This document shows, piece after piece, positions 8,813-19,952 of a stretch of DNA of 64,000 bases (the stretch's first letter is position 1; the number at the start of each line of letters is the position of its first letter). The stretch comes from JAIBAJ01 sp965284645. Its GTDB lineage: Bacteria > Bacteroidota > Bacteroidia > JAIBAJ01. The DNA is taken from contig OZ260106.1 in assembly GCA_965284645.1 (NCBI GenBank), forward strand, positions 1,302,001 through 1,366,000, given 5' to 3'. Below the pieces are notes generated by a model. That model was not told the origin of the DNA. It saw only the letters and a list, made by a program, of their open reading frames with translations, and made no database searches. The position numbers were made by a program, and so were the translations under genes.

Positions 8813-9236
8813 ATTTTTTTTGGATGAATAATTATTATTTCAATGGTATCCAAGAGGTAGTTGTTTCTTTTTTATCAAGAAACTAAGCGAAGCGACCTCT
8901 TGGATTCCTATAAAAACAAAACTATCTATCCAAAAAAGATATTAATAAATGAAATTTCCGAAATAATTAAAATACAATGACTTAGACTTAAGTTAGATGG
9001 AATTAATCAATTGGAGGATTTATTAATCCGAACTACTTTTTTTAGTTGGGTTTACCCCTCCCTAAGAAATTTCGGGATAGCAGTTGTTTTCAATTTGGCC
9101 ATACAAATTGATTTACAACTTGTTAATCGTTTACTCATTTCTAATGCGTAATCTGGGTTAAAATTTATTTTCCTAGTTTTTGATTTAGAATAGAAAGAAT
9201 CAATAGTCAATATTTGTATTCTCTGCTAGACTTTTT

Positions 9237-9280
9237 AAAGCAAAAGAGCCACTATGTTTTGATAGTGGCTCTTTTGCTTT
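9237..9280. terminator. Strong hairpin terminator after the T9SS cargo gene
   Basis: Two perfect 19-nt arms (starting AAAGCAAAAGAGCC at 9237, mirrored at 9262-9280) flank a 6-nt loop. It lies 17 bp beyond the stop codon of the minus-strand gene at 9298-10893. The U-rich arm end suits Rho-independent termination of that gene; it is symmetrical enough to work both ways. Confidence 0.75.
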
Positions 9281-9297
9281 ATACTTAAGTATGAAAT

Positions 9298-10893
9298 TTA
9301 GTTCATAAAAATTTTCTTACTATAAATTCTATCGCCATTGAGCATATTTACTACATAGATTCCTGGAGCCAAATCACCAATGAACATTTTGTTCTGGTTG
9401 TTTCCTTTTATACCAGCAAATCCTGTAGTTGTTGCTATTAATTTTCCAGACATGTCAAACAATGAAGCATCAAATGATTCATTTTGTTCAGCAGTATAAA
9501 CTAAATTTAGATTTCCATCTCCAGTTGGGTAGGCATTTTGAAAACTAAATTCAACATTGTCATTATTTTGACATCCAGTAGCAATAAGGTCTGAATATTC
9601 AAAACTTCCATCTAAGTCAACACTTTTCAAGCGATAGTAAGCAGTTCCAGCATATGGGTGCTCGTCTTTAGCATCGTAGGAATGTAAATTATTTGAAAAA
9701 CCAATGGCAACCACTTCCGCAACTTTATCAAAATGAACCCCATCTATGGTTCTTTCAACTTCATAGTGGCTTACATTCACTTCAGATGCAGTTGTCCAGT
9801 TTAAATTAACAACACTTCCATCGCATTCTCCAGAAAACCTAACTAACTCAATTGGAAGAGGGTTGCTATTATCAGCTAAAGTCCATGTGTCAAAATAATC
9901 CAATGGGTTGGCAATATCTAAAGTAACTGTTTTTGAACCTAAACTAGGTGCAGGACTATACAACCAATCACCCCATTGATTTAAAGTTGTATTAAAACGT
10001 TGAGCTCTTAAGTTTGCTTCTGTTGCGCCATCAATTTCAGAGGCTAAATATTTGAAAACATATTTTCCTTTTGGATTGGTTGAGTATCCTTGTGGTGAAA
10101 CAATCCAAAAACGGTCATATACCTTCGCTGAATTATCTACACCTAAATCATTTGTAACATGCGTTACCCCTGTTGCAAAAGGTGTATTTCCTCCTGAAGT
10201 TGGATAGGTGGCAAATTCAATGTATCCGTTTCCAACCCCAGCAACATTGTCTACATTATATTGGAATTGAATATCTGCATTTGATGCTGTTCCAAAAGGA
10301 ACAATAAAGTTTCCAGTATTGGTTCCTATGTTCCATTTAACTATTCCATAACCTGAGGATGGTGTAGTTTCACTGCGAATAAAGCCTCCACTACTAACAT
10401 CAATTGCATTAGGATTGGGATTAGTTATTGTTAGCACCTTACTATTCAAGTCAACAATATTGTTATTAAACGTGAGAACACCTAAAGGATTTGAAAATCC
10501 GCCTCCTATTGTCGTGTTCGTATTTAATATCAACCCAGGGGAAGATGATTCTATTGTAATATTGTTAAACTTGGTTTCTGAAGTGCCTCCAATACTTTGA
10601 ATTCCTGTTCCTCCAAATACCACATCTCCATCATTTGAGGTAAAAACATTACCACCACCTGAAGCATTGTTCGTCCAGTTCCCAGTTAAACCTATAAATC
10701 CACTATTTGTAACCGCACCATCTGTTCCACTAATTGTTGAATTAACAAAATCATCAGTTCGAAGAACAGTACTTGAAGAAACTACAATCCTTGCTCCTCC
10801 ATTGACCAATTTTGTTGATTGGGCAAAAGAGAAATCAGAAAGCGAGGTAAAGATGGTCAACCCGCATAAAACATTTCTGTAAATTTTTAGCAT
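9298..10893 (-). CDS. Secreted T9SS-sorted protein (type A sorting domain)
   Basis: The product is 531 residues. It has a signal peptide (about 1-24, ending SFAQ) and a long region of short beta-strand repeats rich in N, G, T and S that suggests a beta-helix or adhesin. A fibronectin-like piece follows (LNWTTASEVNVSHYEVERT, DLDGSFEYSDL). The C-terminal domain, about 75 residues, is typical of type A T9SS sorting (GDLAPGIYVVNMLNG, then KKIFMN). It is therefore exported through the type IX system to the surface or medium. The exact function is unknown. It is a single-gene unit, with a promoter at 10914-10944 and a strong terminator. Confidence 0.85.
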   Translation of the reverse strand: MLKIYRNVLCGLTIFTSLSDFSFAQSTKLVNGGARIVVSSSTVLRTDDFVNSTISGTDGAVTNSGFIGLTGNWTNNASGGGNVFTSNDGDVVFGGTGIQSIGGTSETKFNNITIESSSPGLILNTNTTIGGGFSNPLGVLTFNNNIVDLNSKVLTITNPNPNAIDVSSGGFIRSETTPSSGYGIVKWNIGTNTGNFIVPFGTASNADIQFQYNVDNVAGVGNGYIEFATYPTSGGNTPFATGVTHVTNDLGVDNSAKVYDRFWIVSPQGYSTNPKGKYVFKYLASEIDGATEANLRAQRFNTTLNQWGDWLYSPAPSLGSKTVTLDIANPLDYFDTWTLADNSNPLPIELVRFSGECDGSVVNLNWTTASEVNVSHYEVERTIDGVHFDKVAEVVAIGFSNNLHSYDAKDEHPYAGTAYYRLKSVDLDGSFEYSDLIATGCQNNDNVEFSFQNAYPTGDGNLNLVYTAEQNESFDASLFDMSGKLIATTTGFAGIKGNNQNKMFIGDLAPGIYVVNMLNGDRIYSKKIFMN

Positions 10894-10913
10894 ATTCTAA
10901 AAGTTTATGTGAA

Positions 10914-10944
10914 CAAAAGTAGCTTTCTAACCCCGATTGAACAA
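10914..10944 (-). promoter_or_regulatory. Promoter of the T9SS cargo gene
   Basis: Read on the minus strand, TTG (10942-10944), 20 nt, TACTTTTG (10914-10921) fits the Bacteroidota promoter pattern. The start codon at 10893 is about 20 nt further on. Confidence 0.65.
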
Positions 10945-11046
10945 ATTAATTTTCAAAATATCTACGAACGACATAGGTTTTTTAAAAGGTACTAGGAAAA
11001 AAAAATGAGGGATTCCTTTATTTTATTGCAACTTTGCTTTAAAATT

Positions 11047-12246
11047 ATGGTACAAAGGAAATTAATAGCAATACTAAACGGAATTCTTTCCCAACCAATG
11101 GATTTTGCCTTGCTATTATCAAATAGGTCTGGTCATAATTTCCCTTGTGAACTTGATTTTTTACTTGGTGTTTCAGAAGATGATTGTTTGAGTATTGAAA
11201 TCCCTACCCAAAGCCATCTTTGGCATTTTGGTATTGTTGGATATGACCATAAAAATGCATTTGAAAATCAATTATTTTCTGCAAACCCAGCCTTAATAGA
11301 TTTAGCTTCTTCCAGCCTTTTCTTCAGCACTAGCAAAGTTTATACTGAATTAAATCAGGCTTATATCGACTATGGGAAATCGGAGTTGAACCACCAATAT
11401 GTAACAAGCTCCATTTTAGTGCATCCCGCTCTAAAACGAGAAAAATTTTTAGATATACTCCAAGAATTAAAACGGCATATTCAGCAAGGTGATATTTATG
11501 AGATTAATTATTGTATACCATACTATGGAACCTATATTTCTGCCGATTGGGCTGATTTGTTTTATAGTTTAAATTCATTGGCATCAGCTCCTTTTAGTGT
11601 ATTTGCTAGACTAGGTGACCTTTTAATTGTTTCGGCTAGTCCTGAAAGATTTTTTAAGAAAAAAGAGGGTAGGATTTTGGTACAACCTATGAAGGGTACT
11701 ACAGCAAGGTTCCCTGATGAGGACTATGACAATGAAATGAAGCGCAGTTTGTATTTGAATGAAAAAGAGAGAGCAGAGAATTGTATGATTGTTGATTTAA
11801 CAAGGAATGATCTTTCTAAAATTTGTAAAGTAGGTTCAGTAAATGTGGATAGCCTATGTGAAGTTTTCTCCTTCCCAAATGTTCATCAAATGGTCTCTAG
11901 TGTTTCGGGTGAACTTAGTGAAAATTTGAATTTGGATTCTATTCTAAAAGCCATTTTCCCTATGGGCTCTATGACTGGTGCCCCAAAAATTATGGCTATG
12001 AAATTGATTGAACAATTTGAATGCTTTAAAAGGGGGCCGTTTTCAGGTAGTTTCGGATATGTTTCCCCAAATCAAAATATGGATTTTAATGTGCTAATCA
12101 GAAGTGTGTTCGTGGATTTAAAATCCAAAAGGTTTTTCTTTGCCACAGGTTCGGCTATTACTATCAATTCTGATCCTGAGAAGGAATGGGAAGAAGTACT
12201 TCTAAAAGGTAATTTGATTCAAAAGGTTCTTTCAAAGTATAATTAA
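11047..12246 (+). CDS. pabB: Chorismate-binding enzyme, aminodeoxychorismate synthase component I (PabB-like)
   Basis: The product is 399 residues from this ATG. The C-terminal chorismate-binding domain is clear: QGDIYEINYC, SASPERFF, PMKGTTAR (chorismate/Mg site), ERAENCMIVDLTRNDL and the signature GSMTGAPKIMAM near the end. Such enzymes aminate chorismate with ammonia from a PabA-type partner, leading to p-aminobenzoate and folate. Length and short N-terminal part fit Bacteroidota PabB better than TrpE. An ATG 14 codons earlier (11005) is in frame, but a promoter-like CAACTTTG lies between the two, so the later start is preferred. It overlaps the end of the convergent SPOR gene by 4 bp. Confidence 0.82.
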   Translation: MVQRKLIAILNGILSQPMDFALLLSNRSGHNFPCELDFLLGVSEDDCLSIEIPTQSHLWHFGIVGYDHKNAFENQLFSANPALIDLASSSLFFSTSKVYTELNQAYIDYGKSELNHQYVTSSILVHPALKREKFLDILQELKRHIQQGDIYEINYCIPYYGTYISADWADLFYSLNSLASAPFSVFARLGDLLIVSASPERFFKKKEGRILVQPMKGTTARFPDEDYDNEMKRSLYLNEKERAENCMIVDLTRNDLSKICKVGSVNVDSLCEVFSFPNVHQMVSSVSGELSENLNLDSILKAIFPMGSMTGAPKIMAMKLIEQFECFKRGPFSGSFGYVSPNQNMDFNVLIRSVFVDLKSKRFFFATGSAITINSDPEKEWEEVLLKGNLIQKVLSKYN

Positions 12247-12680
12247 TTTTCCAAGGATGGAAATTGGATGTCATCCTTAACCACAAAACCATTTGGGAAA
12301 TTTACTTGTATTTGTTTCAAACATTGATATGCTTCCAACTTGGTTCTAAAGTCTCCTACCCTGATCTTAAAATTAGGTGTTTGAAATAGTAAATAGGCAG
12401 GATAACTCGAATATTGTGATAGAAAAGCTGTTTTGACTTCCATAGCTTTCTTCTTAGCCTCATTCCCTGATTCTGATAAAATCTGAACCCTATAGCCTTC
12501 GGTAGTTTTTTTTGCGCTATTTTCTGCTACGTATGTGTTAACAAGGGTTCGAATATTTTCAGACTCATTGAGTATTAAACTTCCTTTCTTTAAGGTATCC
12601 TTCACCTGAGATTTAGATTCTAAAGACACTAATACTGCTAAAATTGTCAAAAGTGTAAGTTGCTTAGCCCTTGAATTCAT
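12243..12680 (-). CDS. SPOR-domain protein, probably exported
   Basis: The product is 145 residues. It has an N-terminal hydrophobic signal or anchor (about 8-22) and a C-terminal SPOR domain (about 62-138; GYRVQILSESGNEAKKKAMEVK and FKIRVGDFRTKLEAYQCLKQI). SPOR domains bind denuded peptidoglycan glycans, often at division sites. The gene is convergent with pabB and divergent from the act operon. A TATATTTG box lies at 12686-12693 on the minus strand, only a few bases before the ATG, so the mRNA may have little or no leader. Confidence 0.82.
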   Translation of the reverse strand: MNSRAKQLTLLTILAVLVSLESKSQVKDTLKKGSLILNESENIRTLVNTYVAENSAKKTTEGYRVQILSESGNEAKKKAMEVKTAFLSQYSSYPAYLLFQTPNFKIRVGDFRTKLEAYQCLKQIQVNFPNGFVVKDDIQFPSLEN

Positions 12681-12844
12681 GACTGCAAATATAAAGGATT
12701 CTGTAAAACTCCTTGGGTTTATACATTTATATGCATTTCAGTCAATTTGTCCTAAAATCAGATAAGAAAACCCTGTCTCTTATTTAGAATGGTTCTAAAT
12801 TGTATTTTCTTTAAAAAAAGTTAATCACACTTCTCTTGTGTTTC

Positions 12845-12852
12845 TATTTTTG
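12845..12852 (+). promoter_or_regulatory. -7 box of the act-cox operon
   Basis: TATTTTTG matches TAnnTTTG exactly and lies 58 bp before the first ATG of actA. No clean TTG is seen at the expected distance, so the -33 element is weak or differs from consensus. Confidence 0.5.
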
Positions 12853-12910
12853 CGGCGGAATTTTGGATGTTCTATCCAAAAGCTTCAAACACTAAAAATT
12901 AGAGAAATCA

Positions 12911-14203
12911 ATGGGTTCAAACCGAGAAGGCTCCATGAATTTTAGAAAACATTTACTTCTATTTACGTTAGTACTTTCCGTATTCTCCGCCTCAAATTCT
13001 TTTGCTGCAGCGGATGGAAAAGCACTTTTCAAGGCAAACTGTTCTGCTTGTCACAAACTAACAGCCGAAAAAATTAACGGTCCAGGATTGGAGGGGATAG
13101 CCGGAAGGGTTCCTCAGCCAGCCAAAGATTGGTTAATGAAATGGGTTAAAAACAACACCAAGCTAAGGGCCTCTGGCGATGCGTATGCCAACAAAGTGTA
13201 CAATGAGAACGACAAAAAAGCTATGAGCGAGTTCGAATGGCTTTCTGACGAGGAATTGAACGCTGTTGTGGATTACATCATTGCTCCTCCTAAAGAAGAA
13301 CCAAAGGCTGGCGCTCCTGCGGCTGACGCTGGTGCTGAAAAAGTGGCCCCTAAGGATGATAATACGGTAACTTATGTTTTGCTAGGTCTCTCACTGTTAT
13401 TTATCCTAGTTTTTCTATTTACTGGCAAAATCAAAGGAAACCTTGAAACTGTACTTGCTGAAAAAGAAGGTACAACACCTCCAGTTCAACACGAAGGTAT
13501 GGATGCCGTTCGTTATTGGTTGAATAGCAACAAAAAATTAGTTGCTTTAGGAGGATTTTTGTTTGTGCTTTGGGTGTTTAAATTGGGATGGGATGCAATG
13601 ATGGGTGTTGGTATCTACACAGGTTATCAGCCTGAACAACCTATTAAATTCTCTCACGAACTTCACGCTGGAGTAAATAAAATTAATTGCCAATACTGTC
13701 ACTCGGGTGCCGAACGTAGTAAACACGCAGGAATTCCTTCTGCCAATGTTTGTATGAACTGCCATAAGGCTATCACAAGTGGCCCAAAATATGGAAAAGT
13801 TGAGATTGCCAAGATTTATGCTGCATTAGACTATAATCCTGCCACTCAAACCTATGGATCAAATCCTAAACCAATAAAATGGATAAAAGTTCATACGCTT
13901 CCAGATCACGTTTATTTCAACCACCAACAACACGTTTCTGTTGGAAAGGTTGAATGTAAAACCTGCCATGGTGCAGTTGACTCAATGGCTGTGGTTAAAC
14001 AACATTCTCCTCTTACTATGGGTTGGTGTGTAAATTGTCACCGCGAAACCCAAGTTCAAATGGAAGGTAATGGTTACTACACCGATATTAAACACCGTTT
14101 CAATACCTATTTGAAGAAGAACAATCAGAAGTCCTTGGATAAAATGGAGAAAGTTACTGTTGAAACAATGGGCGGAACAGAATGTTCTAAATGCCACTAC
14201 TAA
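12911..14203 (+). CDS. actA: Alternative complex III subunit ActA, multihaem cytochrome c
   Basis: The product is 430 residues with six CxxCH sites. CSACH lies near residue 43, inside an N-terminal monohaem cytochrome c domain with its own signal peptide (ending SFA-AAD). CQYCH, CMNCH, CKTCH, CVNCH and CSKCH make the pentahaem ActA part. A helix (about 155-175) and a second one (about 210-230) lie between the two parts. ActA takes electrons from the quinol-oxidising core of ACIII and passes them on in the periplasm. A second in-frame ATG at 12935 (MNFRKHL) has a purine-rich sequence just upstream and may be the true start. It is the first gene of an eight-gene operon. Confidence 0.93.
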   Translation: MGSNREGSMNFRKHLLLFTLVLSVFSASNSFAAADGKALFKANCSACHKLTAEKINGPGLEGIAGRVPQPAKDWLMKWVKNNTKLRASGDAYANKVYNENDKKAMSEFEWLSDEELNAVVDYIIAPPKEEPKAGAPAADAGAEKVAPKDDNTVTYVLLGLSLLFILVFLFTGKIKGNLETVLAEKEGTTPPVQHEGMDAVRYWLNSNKKLVALGGFLFVLWVFKLGWDAMMGVGIYTGYQPEQPIKFSHELHAGVNKINCQYCHSGAERSKHAGIPSANVCMNCHKAITSGPKYGKVEIAKIYAALDYNPATQTYGSNPKPIKWIKVHTLPDHVYFNHQQHVSVGKVECKTCHGAVDSMAVVKQHSPLTMGWCVNCHRETQVQMEGNGYYTDIKHRFNTYLKKNNQKSLDKMEKVTVETMGGTECSKCHY

Positions 14204-14239
14204 AATTATTATTCAATTACTCTTTGCACAATCCCAACG

Positions 14240-17200
14240 ATGAGCAATAAAATATACTGGAAAGGTCTAGAACAATTAAATCCTAGCGAAGCTTTCAAAA
14301 AGTCAGTAGAGTCTGAGTTTCCTGAAAATGCCAAAGTTGAAGAACTTCTTGGTCATGAGAATGTAGGGGAAACATCGACCAACCGCCGTGATTTCTTGAA
14401 GTTTTTGGGATTTTCCACTGCTGCTGCTACCCTTGCTGCTTGTGAAGCTCCTGTTAACCGCGCTATTCCCTACCTCAATAAACCAGAAGATATTACTCCT
14501 GGTGTAGCCAATTGGTTTGCTACCACTTTTTATGATAGCAATGATTATGCTAGCATTCTTGTAAAGGTTCGCGAAGGTCGCCCAATTAAAATTGAAGGCA
14601 ATAAACTTTCTAAAGTCTCAAACGGTACTGTTAATGCACGAATTAACTCATCAGTTTTAGGACTTTATGACAATGGCCGTGCCAAAGGTCCAGAAGCTGC
14701 TGGACGCCAAATTTCTTGGTCTACTTTAGATGCTGAAGTAAAAGCAAAATTATCTGAGATTTCTGCTAAAGGTGGAAAAATTAGGGTTTTGACTTCCTCA
14801 ATTATCAGTCCTTCTACAAAAGCCCTTTTAGCTCAGTTCAAAGCGAAATATCCTACAACTGAAGTTGTTACTTATGATGCTGTTTCTTATTCTGGTTTAA
14901 TTACGGCTAATCAAGCAAGTTTTGGTAAGGCAGTTGTACCAGACTATTATTTTGATAAATCCAAAGTAATAGTAAGTTTTGGAGCTGACTTTATGAACAC
15001 TTGGTTGAATGGTAATGCTTTTGCAAATGCTTATGCTGCAACTCGCAATCCTAAGAATAAGGCTATGAGTCGCCACTTCCAATTTGAAACGGCACTTTCC
15101 TTGTCTGGTTCGAATGCGGATGTTCGAGTTGCCCTTAAAGCGTCTCAATTAAGTAAAGCAGTTGTTAATCTCTACAATGAAATTGCTAAAAAAGCGGGTG
15201 CTGCTACTCTTTCCTCCTCAGGTACAGAAGGCGATAAGGCTATTTCAAAAGCAGCAAATGAACTTTGGGCAAATAAAGGAGCCTCAATAGTAGTTGCTGG
15301 TTCAAATGATTCTAATGTACAAATAATTGTCAATGCAATTAATGCATTGTTGGGTAACTATGGTTCAACCATTGACTTGGAAAATCCATTAAACCTTCGT
15401 CAAGGTGTTGATAGCCAAGTTTTGGCTCTTGTTTCAGATGTGAAAGCAGGAAGTGTTGATGCATTACTTATTAATGGTTGCAATCCTGCTTATTCATTGC
15501 CAGGTTTCGCAGAAGCCCTGCCAAAAGTAGGACTAAGTGTTTACTTTGGCGATCGTGCTGATGAAACAGGTTCCCTAACTAAATACCTAGCTCCAGCTAA
15601 TCATTACTTGGAAAGTTGGGATGATGCTGAGCCAAAAGCAGGTTTCTTTAGCTTAACTCAACCTTCAATAGCTCCCTTATTCAAAACTCGCCAAATGCAA
15701 GATAGTTTGCTGGCTTGGGCTGATATTGCTGGGGATTATCACAGTTTTATTAAATCATATTGGTTAACTAATCTTCATAGTAAATCAACCGAAGGATTCG
15801 GTGCTGAAGAATTTTGGGTAAGAGCTTTGCAAAATGGGGTTTTTGAAACTTCCCCAGTTGCTGCTGTTGCTGCTGTAAATGCTGCTGACTTAAATGCTGC
15901 TGCCGCCGCTGCTACCAAAGCTAGCGGAGGTTCAATGGAATTGGTAATCTATACCAAAACTGGTTTAGGTGATGGCGCACAAGCAAACAATCCTTGGTTG
16001 CAAGAATTCCCTGATCCTATCTCCAAATATACTTGGGACAACTATGTAGCAATGGCGGTTCCTGATATGAAAAAACTTGGGCTTACTACTTTTGAAGATG
16101 GTGACAACTGGGAGATGGCGGATGTAGTGGAGGTTACTGTAAATGGTAAGTCAATTAAACTTCCTGCTATCCCTCAACCAGGTCAAAAAGCAGGTACGGT
16201 TTCGATTGCCTTAGGTTATGGTAGAACAAAAGCTGGAAAAACAGCTGATGGAATTGGTGCTAACCTGTTTAATTTTGTTTCAACAGCAAATGGCTATTTT
16301 GATTACCAAAACCTGAATGTTACGGTTACCAAAACTGGAGAGCAATATCCAGTTGCTGCAACCCAAACCCACCATACTTTGATGGGTAGGGATATGGTAA
16401 AAGAAACTTTGTTAGCCGATTATATAAAAGATCCAAAATCTGGAAATCCTGATAAATTGCTTCAAACCACCAATCATGGAAAAGTTCCAGTAACGAAAGT
16501 TAACCTTTGGGATGATCATCCGATTGAAAGAGGTCATCGTTGGGGTATGACCATTGATTTGAATGCTTGTATTGGCTGTGGTTCATGTGTAACCAGCTGT
16601 TCAAGTGAGAACAATGTGGCTGTAGTGGGAAAAGATGAAGTGCGCAGAAATAGGGAGATGCATTGGATTCGTATCGACCGTTACTATACTTCTGAAATGA
16701 CAGAAGAGAAAGCGGAAGAGAAGGGTGTTGGTGCTATTGATAAGTTCTTGGCTATGGAAGATGCCTCTGAGAATCCATCGGTGGTATTCCAACCAATGTT
16801 GTGCCAACATTGCAACCATGCTCCTTGTGAAACTGTTTGTCCAGTTGCTGCTACTACCCACAGCAACGAAGGCTTGAACCAAATGACTTATAACCGTTGT
16901 ATTGGTACTCGTTATTGCGCCAATAACTGTCCATATAAAGTTCGTCGCTTTAACTACTTCAAATACTTCGATAACGATCAATTCCCATTCCATTTTAATG
17001 ATGATTTAGGTAAGTTGGTTATCAACCCTGACGTTACCGTGCGTTCAAGAGGGGTAATGGAAAAATGTTCTTTCTGCGTTCAACGTATTCAATCAGGAAA
17101 ATTGAGAGCTAAAAAAGAAGGACGTAAGATCAAAGATGGCGAAATTCAAACAGCTTGTCAATCTGCTTGTCCAACCAACGCTATCCTTTTTGGTGATTTG

Positions 17201-17353
17201 AACGATGCAGAAACTGAAGTAGCTAAATATTCAAAAGACGAGCGTGGTTACCACATGCTAGAAGAAGTTGGTATCCAACCAAATATTTGGTACATGACCA
17301 AAGTTCGTAACCGCAGCAAAGAAGAAAACGAGAACGTTAAAATTTTTAGCTAA
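14240..17353 (+). CDS. actB: Alternative complex III iron-sulfur subunit ActB
   Basis: The product is 1037 residues. It carries a Tat-type signal (NRRDFLKFLGFSTAAATLAAC, near 48-69), then a molybdopterin-oxidoreductase-like domain that in ACIII lacks the cofactor. The C-terminal quarter is a ferredoxin-like part with four cysteine clusters (CIGCGSCVTSC; CQHCNHAPCETVCP; CIGTRYCANNCP; and the CSFC and CQSACP motifs). ActB relays electrons between the quinol-oxidising membrane subunits and ActA. It lies between actA (36 bp gap) and actC (44 bp gap), as in other Bacteroidota. A run of A and V residues near 535-560 is low-complexity linker. Confidence 0.95.
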   Translation: MSNKIYWKGLEQLNPSEAFKKSVESEFPENAKVEELLGHENVGETSTNRRDFLKFLGFSTAAATLAACEAPVNRAIPYLNKPEDITPGVANWFATTFYDSNDYASILVKVREGRPIKIEGNKLSKVSNGTVNARINSSVLGLYDNGRAKGPEAAGRQISWSTLDAEVKAKLSEISAKGGKIRVLTSSIISPSTKALLAQFKAKYPTTEVVTYDAVSYSGLITANQASFGKAVVPDYYFDKSKVIVSFGADFMNTWLNGNAFANAYAATRNPKNKAMSRHFQFETALSLSGSNADVRVALKASQLSKAVVNLYNEIAKKAGAATLSSSGTEGDKAISKAANELWANKGASIVVAGSNDSNVQIIVNAINALLGNYGSTIDLENPLNLRQGVDSQVLALVSDVKAGSVDALLINGCNPAYSLPGFAEALPKVGLSVYFGDRADETGSLTKYLAPANHYLESWDDAEPKAGFFSLTQPSIAPLFKTRQMQDSLLAWADIAGDYHSFIKSYWLTNLHSKSTEGFGAEEFWVRALQNGVFETSPVAAVAAVNAADLNAAAAAATKASGGSMELVIYTKTGLGDGAQANNPWLQEFPDPISKYTWDNYVAMAVPDMKKLGLTTFEDGDNWEMADVVEVTVNGKSIKLPAIPQPGQKAGTVSIALGYGRTKAGKTADGIGANLFNFVSTANGYFDYQNLNVTVTKTGEQYPVAATQTHHTLMGRDMVKETLLADYIKDPKSGNPDKLLQTTNHGKVPVTKVNLWDDHPIERGHRWGMTIDLNACIGCGSCVTSCSSENNVAVVGKDEVRRNREMHWIRIDRYYTSEMTEEKAEEKGVGAIDKFLAMEDASENPSVVFQPMLCQHCNHAPCETVCPVAATTHSNEGLNQMTYNRCIGTRYCANNCPYKVRRFNYFKYFDNDQFPFHFNDDLGKLVINPDVTVRSRGVMEKCSFCVQRIQSGKLRAKKEGRKIKDGEIQTACQSACPTNAILFGDLNDAETEVAKYSKDERGYHMLEEVGIQPNIWYMTKVRNRSKEENENVKIFS

Positions 17354-17397
17354 TCAAATTAAAATTTAGATACTAACCTAATATAGTATAAGTGTAA

Positions 17398-18774
<1,377 letters not shown>

Positions 18775-18794
18775 TCCGATTAGCATAAAGTTAA

Positions 18795-19319
18795 ATGAGC
18801 AACAAAATAATATACGGACTATTTGATGACGACGAAAGGTTGTTGAACGCTGCCAAAGAATTGCGCAGAAATGGTGTTCGCATCAAAGATGTATTTTCTC
18901 CTTTTCCAGTGCATGGTATCGATCCTGTAATCGGTGTTCCACGTACACGTCTTTCTATCGGTGCATTTGTATACGGTGCAACTGGTTTGTCTCTTGGAAT
19001 CCTTATGCTTTGGTATATGATGATTCACGACTGGCCAATGAACATCGGTGGTAAACCAAGTTTTGCTTTTTACTTGAACCTGCCAGCCTTTATTCCACCA
19101 CTTTTTGAAATGACGGTTTTCTGCGCGGGTCATGGTATGGTTATCACTTTTATGATAATTAATAAATTGTATCCAGGTCGCGAACCTCATAATCCAGATC
19201 CAAGAACTACTGACGATAAGTTTATGATGCAAATCAACTTGGCTGACAATAAGGTGGAAGAGGAGCAAATAAAATCGCTTCTTCAAAGTACTGGAGCAAT
19301 CGAAATTTCTGAAAAATAA
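18795..19319 (+). CDS. actD: Alternative complex III subunit ActD (DUF3341)
   Basis: The product is 174 residues, with a short N-terminal soluble part (IIYGLFDDDERLLNAAKELRRNGVRIKDVFSPFPVHGID) and two helices at about 57-77 and 95-117. This pattern is the ActD/DUF3341 family, a structural membrane subunit of ACIII without redox cofactors. The C-terminal part (EPHNPDPRTTDDKFMM) faces the cytoplasm. It sits in its usual place between actC and actE. Confidence 0.92.
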   Translation: MSNKIIYGLFDDDERLLNAAKELRRNGVRIKDVFSPFPVHGIDPVIGVPRTRLSIGAFVYGATGLSLGILMLWYMMIHDWPMNIGGKPSFAFYLNLPAFIPPLFEMTVFCAGHGMVITFMIINKLYPGREPHNPDPRTTDDKFMMQINLADNKVEEEQIKSLLQSTGAIEISEK

Positions 19320-19336
19320 TTTGTGGTCAACTGAAA

Positions 19337-19927
19337 ATGAAAATCCATAAAATTTCTAACATAAGTTTAACCCTAGCCCTTGGTTTAGGAATGGCCATCC
19401 TTGGCACATCCTGCAGAAAACAAGCGCTTAGCCCTGGTTATGAGTATATGCCTGATATGTACCGCCCAGTAGGTTATGAGTATTACAGTATTAACCCAAA
19501 TTTTGCTGATAGCTTAACTGCTCGTAAACCTGTTGAAGGTACCGTTAGCCAAGGTAGCTATCCTTATGAAGGCAATCCTGTCAATTATATTCCTTATACC
19601 TTAAAGGAAGAAGAATATGAATTAGCTGCATCTGTGGTTAATCCTGTTCCTGCTACCGCTGAGAATGTTGAAAAAGGTAAGGAGATTTACACTAAGTTCT
19701 GTGTACATTGCCATGGCGAGCAAGGTAAAGGTGATGGAAGTATTACCCAAACTGGAAATTTCCCTCCTCCACCAGCCTACAACACAGCATTGAAAGACCT
19801 AACCGAAGGAAAAATGTTCCATACTTTGACTTATGGAAAAGGTTTAATGGGATCTCACGCTTCACAATTGTCTAAATTGGAAAGATGGACCGTTATTCGT
19901 TATGTTCAAACTTTGCAAAAACAGTAA
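19337..19927 (+). CDS. actE: Alternative complex III monohaem cytochrome ActE
   Basis: The product is 196 residues. The N-terminus is a lipoprotein-type signal (ALGLGMAILGTSCRKQ, lipobox cysteine near 26). One haem c site, CVHCH, lies near residue 124, with GEQGKGDGS after it and a methionine ligand in GLMGSHASQLS. MYRPVGYEYY near the start is typical of ActE. It is a membrane-anchored periplasmic monohaem cytochrome that accepts electrons from ActA. Spacing is 17 bp after actD and 25 bp before actF. Confidence 0.93.
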   Translation: MKIHKISNISLTLALGLGMAILGTSCRKQALSPGYEYMPDMYRPVGYEYYSINPNFADSLTARKPVEGTVSQGSYPYEGNPVNYIPYTLKEEEYELAASVVNPVPATAENVEKGKEIYTKFCVHCHGEQGKGDGSITQTGNFPPPPAYNTALKDLTEGKMFHTLTYGKGLMGSHASQLSKLERWTVIRYVQTLQKQ

Positions 19928-19952
19928 TAACCTAGCTTAGATAGAAATTAGA

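Larger units (their letters stand above)
8247..9236. other. 1-kb non-coding stretch with palindromic repeats
   Basis: No reading frame here looks like a real gene. The longest, on the minus strand at 8545-8853, is explained by the hairpin at 8658-8812 and has no recognisable domain. The stretch contains a copy of a GGCGGGY-type intergenic element (8322-8500) and a long nested hairpin (8658-8812). From about 8880 to 9236 it is simple AT-rich sequence in which I see nothing definite. Confidence 0.6.

Noticed and set aside
8545..8853. 102-codon minus-strand frame as a gene
   Set aside because: It is explained by the nested hairpin, has no start signals or recognisable domain.
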